A DNA stretch of 47,108 bases from assembly GCA_009777635.1 (NCBI GenBank), contig WRLK01000024.1, positions 1-47,108 of the forward strand, in the 5' to 3' direction. Positions 40,882 through 47,108 of the stretch are shown here, one piece after another. Every line of letters begins with the position of its first letter. The stretch's first letter is position 1. Source of the stretch: Oscillospiraceae bacterium (lineage in GTDB: Bacteria > Bacillota > Clostridia > Oscillospirales > Ruminococcaceae). The notes under the pieces are model-generated. The model was not told the origin of the DNA. It was given only the letters and a program-made list of their open reading frames with translations, and did not search any database. A program made the translations under genes and the position numbers.

Positions 40882-41625
40882 ATGAAAAAAATTGCGTTGC
40901 TGATGTCTGTTATCATTTTAATTTCCGCAACCGTGCCGACGGCTTTCGCGTCCACGAGGCGTCCGCCCGCCAACGCTCCGCGCGGTCTTGAAGCGCGTGT
41001 TTTGCAGGCGCTTGAAGTCAATACCGATACACGCGGCTGGCTGTATGTGCCCGGGACTACCATAAACGGGCTTGTCATGCAGGACCACCCCACAACCCGC
41101 GAGGACGGCACGGTCGGAGGCAGCCATTTTTACAACTCGCATAATTTTAGCAAAGAGGAGGACCCCCGCGGCATCCCGTATATTGACTACCGCAGCGAGA
41201 TGAGGCTGGGTTCGCTTCCGCGCAACACGGTAATCTACGGCAAAAGCGACACGGACGATCCGAACGGCGCGGGCTTTGCGCAGCTTAAAAAATACTTAAA
41301 CGACGATTTCGCGGCAAAGAACCCGTACATTTATTATTCCGACGGGCGCAACACCTACACGTTTTTAGTTTTTGCCGTATATAAGACCCACATGGGGCTG
41401 CCCTACAACGTGCCGGATCTTGGCCCCGCCGAAATGCGGGATGTCTTAAGCACGGCAAAGGAGCTTTCCGTAAGGGAATACCCCGATAATAACTGGCCCA
41501 GCGATTCAGCGCGGATTCTTACTCTTTCCACCACCGTTTCAACCGTGGATTCAAATGAAACCTTTATGCCTCCCGAGTTTTTCAGGTTCGTCGTCATGGC
41601 GAAAGCCGTCGTCCCGAGAGGGTAG
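40882..41625 (+). CDS. Sortase B-like protein lacking catalytic His and Cys
   Basis: A 247-residue exported protein. A signal peptide (ALLMSVIILISATVPTAFAS) is followed by a class B sortase fold: GWLYVPGTTINGLVMQ, FYNSHNFS, GIPYIDYR, NTVIYG and ARILTLST match the family order. At the catalytic positions, however, it has Lys121 (IYGKS for IYGHN) and Thr218 (TLSTT for TLSTC); only the arginine (Arg235, FFRFVVMAKAV) remains. It therefore cannot perform thiol transpeptidation and is a pseudoenzyme. It may retain a peptide- or pilin-binding role. It is probably co-transcribed with ychF and followed by a strong terminator. Confidence 0.82.
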   Translation: MKKIALLMSVIILISATVPTAFASTRRPPANAPRGLEARVLQALEVNTDTRGWLYVPGTTINGLVMQDHPTTREDGTVGGSHFYNSHNFSKEEDPRGIPYIDYRSEMRLGSLPRNTVIYGKSDTDDPNGAGFAQLKKYLNDDFAAKNPYIYYSDGRNTYTFLVFAVYKTHMGLPYNVPDLGPAEMRDVLSTAKELSVREYPDNNWPSDSARILTLSTTVSTVDSNETFMPPEFFRFVVMAKAVVPRG

Positions 41626-41636
41626 CGGCTTCAGAA

Positions 41637-41662
41637 TAAAAAAACTCCCGCAAGGGAGTTTT
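41637..41662 (+). terminator. Intrinsic terminator after ychF and the sortase-like gene
   Basis: AAAAAACTCCC pairs with GGGAGTTTTTT across a GCAA loop, 11 bp past the stop codon. Its symmetry also permits termination of the opposing ABM transcript. Confidence 0.9.
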
Positions 41663-41700
41663 TTATATGCAGTGAGAACACGCCCTAAAGTTATATGGGA

Positions 41701-42012
41701 TTACTTCCATGTTCTTAACTGTGGCGCTATTGTCATTTTCACATTTTGGGGGTCAATGGATTTTACAAAGAGTTCCGCCGCATTGTCTGTAAATATCTTT
41801 TTTGAAGCGGCTTTTAATTGCTCCGTTGATTCCCAATGCTGAATCATTATCCACAAATCGTTTTTTTCATCATAAAGCAATTCTGTGTCAATGAATCCCG
41901 GCTGCTTGGAATGAAAATCATTTTCAAGTCCATCTACAATAGAAATAAATTCGTCTTTTGTAAAATTACCCGCCAATTTCATCGTTACTATTTCGGTTAC
42001 AGTATTCATCAT
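41701..42012 (-). CDS. Antibiotic biosynthesis monooxygenase (ABM)-like domain protein
   Basis: A 103-residue dimeric alpha/beta-barrel (ABM/EthD-like) protein. It has the pattern of a first beta-strand, FTKDEFISIVDGLENDFHSKQPGF, then LLYDEKNDLWIMIQHWESTEQLKAA, typical of stand-alone ABM domains (LsrG/YgiN-like), which may oxidise quinol-like or polyketide compounds or only bind them. It follows the AraC-type gene by 62 bp on the same strand. The coding sequence is noticeably more AT-rich than most of the window. Confidence 0.8.
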   Translation of the reverse strand: MMNTVTEIVTMKLAGNFTKDEFISIVDGLENDFHSKQPGFIDTELLYDEKNDLWIMIQHWESTEQLKAASKKIFTDNAAELFVKSIDPQNVKMTIAPQLRTWK

Positions 42013-42074
42013 AACACCTCCTGTTTTCTATATTATAACCGAAAAAATCAGAAGGTATTGAATAAAAAGGACAC

Positions 42075-42881
42075 TCACCGATACGTGTACTGCGCATTCT
42101 CTTTTAATGTGGTTCCTTCTTGCTGAAAAGCGCGTGGAGGCATCCCTGAAAATTTGCGAAACTCCCGTGTGAAATGGGCTTGGTCTGCAAAATCATTGTC
42201 ATATGCTATATCCGATAACTGCTCCTTTTTCACTACTTCATTTCCAGCTTTTTGAAAGATTTTTATCGAGCGCAAGATTTTGGGAGTATATCCTGTATAT
42301 TGCAAAACATTGCGCGTGAATGTTTTTGGGTGGATTGAATGCTTCGCGCAAAATGATTGTATCGTGGTATCTTTGTCCGAGTCTAAATAGTCATGGATTA
42401 GCCTTGCCTTGTTTATACATTCTTCTGTTACCCGAAGTTCAAGGCACAACGCATTTTCGATATTTTCAATGATGCTTTTATTCGTTGTTCCTTTAGAAAT
42501 TGCACATTCCAAATTTTGCGCTAACGTCCATGAAAGTTCATGCAGATTCACAACTTTATCGTGTATACTTGCTAACGGTTTATTGATAAAAGGGTAAAGT
42601 CCAAAAGGATAAAAGGATATTCCGAAAATGCGGATATTACCTGTTTGCCGAATATAGCTGTGCCTACTTCTTAAACCGTTGATATGAAACGGGGCGGCGG
42701 AAATACGATGGGAACCGACCTCGTAGAATATGTTGCCCGACTGATTCAGTATTATATCAATACAATCCGTAGGCAGCAATTTATAGTGAATATTCGCATC
42801 CCCGGCTTCAAAGTGCCATATGAATTTTATCCAAGCTGTAAGGCATTCATTTTTTACAGAATACCTTGTGATAGAAAGCAT
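42075..42881 (-). CDS. AraC family transcriptional regulator
   Basis: A 268-residue regulator with an N-terminal DUF6597-like sensor region (WHFEAGDANIHYKLLPTDCID) and a C-terminal pair of AraC helix-turn-helix motifs (about 155-255). The second recognition helix is in QAHFTREFRKFSGMPPRAF. It probably controls the neighbouring ABM gene. An inverted repeat lies 31 bp upstream of its start and may be an autoregulatory site. Like the ABM gene, its low GC and more A/T-ending codons suggest recent acquisition. Confidence 0.88.
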   Translation of the reverse strand: MLSITRYSVKNECLTAWIKFIWHFEAGDANIHYKLLPTDCIDIILNQSGNIFYEVGSHRISAAPFHINGLRSRHSYIRQTGNIRIFGISFYPFGLYPFINKPLASIHDKVVNLHELSWTLAQNLECAISKGTTNKSIIENIENALCLELRVTEECINKARLIHDYLDSDKDTTIQSFCAKHSIHPKTFTRNVLQYTGYTPKILRSIKIFQKAGNEVVKKEQLSDIAYDNDFADQAHFTREFRKFSGMPPRAFQQEGTTLKENAQYTYR

Positions 42882-42912
42882 TTTGCATCAATTCCAAACC
42901 ATTAAGCTATAA

Positions 42913-42934
42913 GGTATCCGCATATGCAGATACC
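42913..42934. promoter_or_regulatory. Inverted repeat upstream of the AraC-type gene
   Basis: GGTATC (42913-42918) and GATACC (42929-42934) flank a central GCATATGC-type palindrome. It lies between the AraC start and the DHH terminator, so it may be a binding site or a minor hairpin. Confidence 0.4.
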
Positions 42935-42940
42935 ATAAAA

Positions 42941-42968
42941 ACATGAGGCGCCGGAGCGCGCCTCATGT
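42941..42968 (-). terminator. Intrinsic terminator of the DHH phosphoesterase gene
   Basis: A perfect 11-bp stem ACATGAGGCGC with its complement, six-base loop, followed on the minus strand by TTTTATGG, 27 bp past the DHH stop. Confidence 0.85.
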
Positions 42969-42994
42969 CACACGGATTTTTTGATCGCTTGGCG

Positions 42995-43915
42995 TTAGCT
43001 TTTATTGTCCTCGATAAGCGCGTCCACAATCTCCCTGATCGTTTGATCGGCTAAGCCGCAATCAACCTGGCATGTGCCGACCATTTTGTGACCGCCGCCG
43101 CCGTATTTGTACATAAGCGAGCCGATGTCGCTCTTGCAGGTGCGGTTTAAGACGCTGTACCCCACCGCAATCGGGCAGTTTTGCTTTCCCCTGCCGTCCA
43201 CGACCCATACGGATACGTTCTGCTCGGGGTACAGGCTGTACAGCATAAATCGGTTGCCCGCATAAATCGTTTCGGCTCCGCGCAAATCGGTCAGTATCAC
43301 ATTGTCGCGGATTGTCGTGCGATCTTTGAGCATTTCCTTGAATTTTACGCTTTGCTCGTGATAAAGCTCGACGCGCTCCTTGACATCGGGTATATTCAGG
43401 ATTTGGTCTATGTTCATGGTGGCGCTGCTGTCAAGCAGATTCACCATAAGCTCGTAGTTTGAGATTCTAAACTCCCTGAACCTTCCAAGCCCTGTTCTTG
43501 GGTCCATAATAAAGCCGAGCAGCACCCAATCCTTGGGGTTTTGTATCTCGTCGGCCGTAAGCTGACCGGAATCGACCTTGTCAACGCCTTTGAGCATTTC
43601 CTTAAAGTGCGGGATTTTGTTGTCGCCGTCGTAATAATCATAGATCACCCTTGCGGCGGACGGCGCGTGCCTTGATTCTCCCGGTGCGAGCTTATCGCGC
43701 CCGACGCGCTCTATCTCCGATGAGTGGTGGTCAAACCACATACCGCAGCCCTCGACATACGGAACATTTGCCAAAACATCGTCTTTTGTCACCTTTACAA
43801 TACCGTCCTGCATATCCTTCGGATGCACAAATAACCACGAATCTATTATGCCAAGCGATTTAAGCAGCGCACCGCACGCAAGCCCGTCAAAGTCCGACCG
43901 TGTCAAAAGCCTCAT
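42995..43915 (-). CDS. DHH family phosphoesterase
   Basis: A 306-residue cytoplasmic DHH/DHHA1 phosphoesterase. The metal sites are visible as TRSDFDGLACGAL (first Asp pair), GMWFDHHSSE (the DHH signature near residue 70) and a later aspartate in the VDKVDSGQ region; the DHHA1 tail has YGGGGHKMVGTCQV. Such enzymes cleave phosphate esters or cyclic and short nucleotides (NrnA, exopolyphosphatase and GdpP relatives); which of these applies is not clear. The ATG at 43915 has AAGGGG eight bases upstream; the earlier TTG overlaps that site. It is monocistronic with its own terminator. Confidence 0.88.
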   Translation of the reverse strand: MRLLTRSDFDGLACGALLKSLGIIDSWLFVHPKDMQDGIVKVTKDDVLANVPYVEGCGMWFDHHSSEIERVGRDKLAPGESRHAPSAARVIYDYYDGDNKIPHFKEMLKGVDKVDSGQLTADEIQNPKDWVLLGFIMDPRTGLGRFREFRISNYELMVNLLDSSATMNIDQILNIPDVKERVELYHEQSVKFKEMLKDRTTIRDNVILTDLRGAETIYAGNRFMLYSLYPEQNVSVWVVDGRGKQNCPIAVGYSVLNRTCKSDIGSLMYKYGGGGHKMVGTCQVDCGLADQTIREIVDALIEDNKS

Positions 43916-44040
43916 GAAAATTACCCCTTTCAACGAAAAATGTTAAGTAAACCGCGATTTATTTTTTTCATTTTACCACAGCGGATTCAAGATTACAATA
44001 TAATTCATGCCGCATAATCCGTCTGACTGCCTGTTTTTTT

Positions 44041-44059
44041 AACTAAAAAATTTTTAGTT
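44041..44059. promoter_or_regulatory. Palindrome upstream of dpaL
   Basis: AACTAAAAA and TTTTTAGTT form a perfect 9-bp dyad around one base, 14 bp upstream of the dpaL -35 box. It could be an operator; its A/T-only composition makes an RNA role weak. Confidence 0.4.
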
Positions 44060-44073
44060 TCGCTAAAAATATA

Positions 44074-44102
44074 TTGAAACTCATTTAATGATATGGTATA
44101 GT
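44074..44102 (+). promoter_or_regulatory. Predicted promoter of dpaL
   Basis: TTGAAA (44074-44079) and TATAGT (44097-44102) with a 17-bp spacer, about 30 bp before the GTG start. Confidence 0.65.
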
Positions 44103-44131
44103 AAATATAAAACCTGTACATAGGGGGCGTC

Positions 44132-45343
44132 GTGGTGGCCGATAGAATCGAAATTATTAAAAACAACTGCCATAAAACTAAATGCGCCGATCATCTTCTT
44201 CACTTCATGAATGACTCGGAGATGGAAAAGGTGCTTAGCTTTCACAAAAGCATACCGGGTTATGAGCCGACCCCGCTTGTTTCACTTGGCGCCTTTTCTA
44301 AAAAGATGGGGCTTAAAAACGTCTACATAAAGGACGAATCGCACCGTTTCGGCCTAAACGCGTTCAAGGTGCTCGGAGGCTCGTTTGCCATTGCGAAATA
44401 CGTTTCGAAGCTTGTCGGCTGCGACGTTTCAGAAATGGATTACGCGCGCCTTACCTCCAAGGAGCTGCGTGATGAAATCGGCCAGGTCACGTTCTTTTCG
44501 GCCACCGACGGCAACCACGGGCGCGGTATCGCGTGGGCTGCTAACAAATTCGGGCAGAAGTCCGTCATTTTTATGCCGCAAGGCTCGACTGCGTACCGCC
44601 TTCAAAAGATAAGGGGCGAGGGAGCGCAAGCGTATATCATCGACGGCAACTACGACGACGCGGTAAGGCTTGCGGTATCTGAATCAGCGAAGGTTCCGGG
44701 CAGCATCGTCGTCCAAGATACCGCCTGGGACGGCTACGAGGAAATTCCCACATGGATTATGCAGGGCTACGCGACGCTTGCCCTTGAAGCAAACGAGCAG
44801 CTAAGCCGCGACCGCGCCGCCTTAACGCATGTCTTTGTCCAAGCGGGCGTCGGCTCGTTCGCAAGCGCCGTGCAGGGGTATTTTTCAAATGTTTACGGCG
44901 ACAACTGTCCTATCATAACGGTGATGGAGCCCAGCGCCGTCGACTGCATTTACCGCTCAGCCGAGGCCGGGCGTTACACCGTGATAGAGGGAAATACCCA
45001 GACCATTATGGCGGGGCTCAACTGCGGTTCCCCCAACACTATTTCGTGGGAGATACTAAGGAACAAGGCAAACTTCTTCCTAAAAGCGCCCGACCGGGTC
45101 GCCGCAAAGGGGATGCGTATCCTTTCAAGCCCGCTTCGCGGCGATACGCGCGTGATTTCAGGCGAATCCGGCGCCGTCGGAGCAGGCGTCATCGCCACAC
45201 TGATGAAAAACCCCGAGATGGAAGAATACCGCAATATGCTCGGATTAGACGAGAACTCCACCGTCCTTTTGTTCAGCACCGAGGGCGACACCGACCCGCA
45301 AAAATACGAGGACATCGTCTGGGACGGCGCTTATCAATCTTGA
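44132..45343 (+). CDS. dpaL: Diaminopropionate ammonia-lyase
   Basis: PLP enzyme that splits 2,3-diaminopropionate into pyruvate and ammonia, 403 residues, the family length. The PLP lysine is Lys79 in FGLNAFKVLGGS, in agreement with Lys77 of the Escherichia coli enzyme. FFSATDGNHGRG is the substrate/PLP carboxylate loop, and VQAGVGSFASAV binds the phosphate. FSTEGDTD completes the family pattern. Translation starts at one of two adjacent GTG codons; the ribosome binding site is AGGGGG. The gene stands alone here, away from the purine/selenium catabolic genes with which it occurs in enterobacteria. Confidence 0.95.
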   Translation: MVADRIEIIKNNCHKTKCADHLLHFMNDSEMEKVLSFHKSIPGYEPTPLVSLGAFSKKMGLKNVYIKDESHRFGLNAFKVLGGSFAIAKYVSKLVGCDVSEMDYARLTSKELRDEIGQVTFFSATDGNHGRGIAWAANKFGQKSVIFMPQGSTAYRLQKIRGEGAQAYIIDGNYDDAVRLAVSESAKVPGSIVVQDTAWDGYEEIPTWIMQGYATLALEANEQLSRDRAALTHVFVQAGVGSFASAVQGYFSNVYGDNCPIITVMEPSAVDCIYRSAEAGRYTVIEGNTQTIMAGLNCGSPNTISWEILRNKANFFLKAPDRVAAKGMRILSSPLRGDTRVISGESGAVGAGVIATLMKNPEMEEYRNMLGLDENSTVLLFSTEGDTDPQKYEDIVWDGAYQS

Positions 45344-45355
45344 TAAGCGGCCCGC

Positions 45356-45544
45356 TCATTTGGGGGGCGTCTTTTCCTTTTCCTCAAAGGATACGCAAGC
45401 AAATCCACTGGACTTAAGCACAATAACGGATGGCATTTGCTGTGATTTAAAACCATAAACCCTGCAAGCATTCGGCGTTTTGGGAATCCAGGTCAAATAA
45501 AAGTGTTTGCATTTAAAGCAATTGATTCTTTCGTGGTTTTCCAT
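45356..45544 (-). CDS. Small cysteine-rich conserved protein
   Basis: A 62-residue protein with CFKCKHFYLTWIP, then NACRVYGFKSQQMPS, and FACVSFE close to the end. The four cysteines (CxxC...C...C) could bind a zinc ion or an Fe-S cluster. I recall similar small uncharacterised proteins in anaerobes, some mislabelled as glycosylases, but no function is established. The ATG at 45544 has GAGGCGG just upstream; a longer frame to 45610 begins before that site without support. It converges with dpaL 12 bp away. Confidence 0.6.
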   Translation of the reverse strand: MENHERINCFKCKHFYLTWIPKTPNACRVYGFKSQQMPSVIVLKSSGFACVSFEEKEKTPPK

Positions 45545-45737
45545 CGGTTCCGCCTCACTTTTTGACATGGTTAACGTGACCCGCCACCTTCCCGTAGTAG
45601 ATTCTAACATTCTATGTCTTATATGCCTTATTATAAGCCTTTATTGCGAAATTTTCAAATTTCTTTTTCCGATGTTAAGATTCACGCAGAATGTGGAAGA
45701 AGAAGCGTTATGCTACTCCCAATCACAAAAGGCCGGA

Positions 45738-45786
45738 TAAAAAAACAGAGTGCCCTAAAGAATTCTGAAATCCTTTATGGACACTC
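45738..45786 (-). terminator. Intrinsic terminator of the repeat-rich surface protein gene
   Basis: On the minus strand GAGTGTCC pairs with GGGCACTC, a second stem TAAAG/CTTTA stacks inside, and TGTTTTTTT follows. It lies 76 bp beyond the stop of the surface protein. The rest of the 318-bp gap 45545-45862 holds nothing else that I can recognise. Confidence 0.85.
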
Positions 45787-45862
45787 CGCATGGCTGCTGA
45801 AGATGCATTTGGACCGCCGGTCTTCGGGTTATGAGGCGATTTATGGCGCTACAATGCCTTTT

Positions 45863-47108
45863 CTACCTTCTCGACAAAGCCCCATCGCTGATCACAATCT
45901 CCCCGCCCATCGCGGTATCGAAATGCACATATCCATTCGCGTCAACACGGTAATTCGGGCTTTGTATCCGCCGGAATGTGTTTGCGGTTCTGTCGTAAAC
46001 GTAAAACGCAAGATTATCGGTGTTGAGGCCGGGGTTAAGCTTCGCGGCGATTGTAACGGTCTGCCCGAAGCCGCCCTGCTGTCCGAGGGAAACGGTCATC
46101 ACATTGTTGCCAAAGAATCGTGTGAATGTATTTGTCGTGCGCGTGGCCCCGGCGTTTGTCGTAGAAGCCGAAAGGTTCAAATCCTGCGTGGACTGCGCTG
46201 GGTTCAGCGTAATGCGCACGTCAACCGACCGATTGTCCGCCGTCATGCTGTCGGCTTGGAGCCGCAGGGTCATTCCCGCTTGGCGTGCGGCGTTTGCCAT
46301 CGCCTGTAAAGTGGAAAGGCTGATGTCGCCGGGGTTCTTAAAGTTCACCGTGGCGACCGTGGAACCCGCCGCCCTTGCCGCCGTGATTGCGTTTTGGGTT
46401 GCGGTCATCGCTACCGCCTGTGTTATGTTTACCGGGGCATTGGCGGGGGCCGCAGCAGCCTGAGTTGTGCCGCCGCCGGATGAAGAACTGCTTCCGCGAT
46501 CAATATTAGAAGATGGCAGCGAGTAGCGCACCGGGTTGCCCTCGGGCGGGTTGCCTCCAAAGCCGCCGGCCCTGCTGTGAATCGTGCCGTTGTTTTGAAT
46601 CGTACCGTCGTTTTGAATCGTGCCGTTGTTTCGAATCGTGCCATCGTTTGTGATTGTGCCGTTATTGGTCAGCGTTACGCCTCTTGGGATTGTCAGGCTT
46701 GCGCCGTCCGGTACTGTCAGCGTTTCATCGCTGTTTATCGTTAAATTGTCGCCAAGTATCACATCGCCGTATACCGTGCCCTCATCGCCGATAAACAGGA
46801 TGCCCTGCGAACTCGCATCCGGCAATGCAGGAATAAAATCGCCGTCCCATGTCTCGACGCTCGACGCATACACCACACTGTTGTTGCTTATATTGAATGT
46901 GCCGTTAACGAAGTAAATGCCGAAATTGCCGCCGCTAATTACGCCAACCTCGCCGGAGATTGCAACGCCACCGAATGCCTGAATACCGAAATCGCCGCCG
47001 GTAATCTGGCCGGTTGTGCCGGAGATTTTGACATCCCCCAGGTTTGCGTTAATGCCGCCAAGACCACCGCTAATTGCGCCAGTCGTGCCGGAGATTTCGA
47101 CGTCCCGG
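45863..47108 (-). CDS. Repeat-rich extracellular/surface protein, 3' part (5' end outside window)
   Basis: The frame is open from the window edge at 47108 to the stop at 45863, giving 414 visible residues; the N-terminus and any signal peptide lie outside. Visible parts in order: three Gly-rich repeats of 22-23 residues (core ISGTTGxIxGGxxGI), a single beta-helix-like stretch (TVYGDVILGDNLTIN), five to six hexapeptide repeats of the type NNGTIQ/NDGTI, a Ser/Gly linker, and a C-terminal beta-rich domain ending FRRIQSPNYRVDANGYVHF and GGEIVISDG. The hexapeptides suggest a right-handed beta-solenoid. No LPXTG motif or S-layer domain is seen at the C-terminus. The GTG/ATG near 46876 is internal and not the start. 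Function is unknown, adhesin or envelope decoration being guesses. Confidence 0.8.
   Translation of the reverse strand, partial: RDVEISGTTGAISGGLGGINANLGDVKISGTTGQITGGDFGIQAFGGVAISGEVGVISGGNFGIYFVNGTFNISNNSVVYASSVETWDGDFIPALPDASSQGILFIGDEGTVYGDVILGDNLTINSDETLTVPDGASLTIPRGVTLTNNGTITNDGTIRNNGTIQNDGTIQNNGTIHSRAGGFGGNPPEGNPVRYSLPSSNIDRGSSSSSGGGTTQAAAAPANAPVNITQAVAMTATQNAITAARAAGSTVATVNFKNPGDISLSTLQAMANAARQAGMTLRLQADSMTADNRSVDVRITLNPAQSTQDLNLSASTTNAGATRTTNTFTRFFGNNVMTVSLGQQGGFGQTVTIAAKLNPGLNTDNLAFYVYDRTANTFRRIQSPNYRVDANGYVHFDTAMGGEIVISDGALSRR
46579..46668 (-). repeat. 18-bp tandem repeats encoding N(N/D)GTI(x) hexapeptides
   Basis: About five head-to-tail 18-bp units (core ATCGTGCCGTTGTTTTGA on the plus strand) with a few substitutions. 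They encode alternating NNGTI and NDGTI hexapeptides in the surface protein, a likely site of copy-number variation. Confidence 0.85.
46901..47104 (-). repeat. Three 66-69-bp repeats encoding Gly-rich 22-23-residue units
   Basis: Units begin near 47104, 47035 and 46969 on the minus strand; each encodes ISG(T/E)(T/V)G followed by ISGG or ITGG and an aromatic or Ile-rich end. The array continues to within 4 bp of the window edge, so more copies probably lie outside. Confidence 0.75.

Noticed and set aside
46171-46188. GGTTCAAATCC, resembling a tRNA T-loop
   Set aside because: It lies inside the surface protein coding sequence, and no acceptor, D or anticodon stem surrounds it.
45614-46309. 231-codon plus-strand frame
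   Set aside because: It overlaps the surface protein and its terminator antisense, has no ribosome binding site, and shows no recognisable motif.

Overview
The window looks like chromosomal DNA of an anaerobic, Gram-positive clostridium, probably an uncultured member of the Oscillospirales/Eubacteriales. The assignment is inferred from gene content: an EFR1-type flavodoxin/ferredoxin protein, a DUF5711 protein, a group II ECF vitamin transporter, SAM-I and FMN riboswitches, 2,3-diaminopropionate ammonia-lyase, strong GGAGG ribosome binding sites and moderately high GC. No rRNA, tRNA, CRISPR array or insertion sequence was seen.

Layout. 0-7 kb: a decayed GyrI-like fragment, gpsA, a patatin-like lipase, an EFR1 protein, a divergent gpsA paralogue and a polar amino acid ABC transporter. 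6.6-10.6 kb: a signalling pair, a tandem HD/HD-GYP-like protein behind a structured leader, facing a large GAF-PAS-PAS hybrid histidine kinase. 10.7-14.5 kb: an accessory stretch with a WYL regulator and its GyrI/DUF3788 target operon, a phage-like HTH/coiled-coil/holin mini-operon, and an isochorismatase-fold hydrolase. 14.5-24.8 kb: a dense minus-strand housekeeping block (ruvC-ruvA-ruvB, glmM, a methyltransferase, a YbaK-type deacylase, ecfA1-ecfA2-ecfT-truA, DUF5711, CvpA). 24.9-32.7 kb: an uncharacterised 612-residue protein diverging from a phosphate operon pstB1-pstS-pstC-pstA-pstB2-phoU and an alpha/beta hydrolase. 32.7-39.6 kb: metK with a SAM-I riboswitch, ribU with an FMN riboswitch, a YmdB-type phosphodiesterase, an HtrA protease and an OmpR-type two-component system. 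39.7-47.1 kb: ychF, a sortase-B-like pseudoenzyme, an ABM/AraC pair, a DHH phosphoesterase, diaminopropionate ammonia-lyase, a small cysteine protein and the 3' part of a repeat-rich surface protein that runs off the window.

The most unusual feature is the phosphate transporter. Its two ATPase subunits are reciprocally degenerate. PstB1 keeps Walker A, Q-loop, Walker B and switch His but has a broken signature motif (LSAGA). PstB2 keeps a perfect LSGGQ but has lost the Walker A lysine, the Q-loop glutamine and the catalytic glutamate. A PstB1-PstB2 heterodimer would have exactly one canonical and one dead ATP site, the design known from asymmetric ABC exporters but, as far as I know, not from Pst importers. 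The same operon has a PstS without a lipobox cysteine and is preceded by three 11-bp-spaced ATGTAAA repeats resembling a Pho box.

Other notable points are a sortase-like protein lacking both catalytic His and Cys, and a matched pair of operator dyads placed at the same distance from two -10 boxes in the WYL regulator locus.
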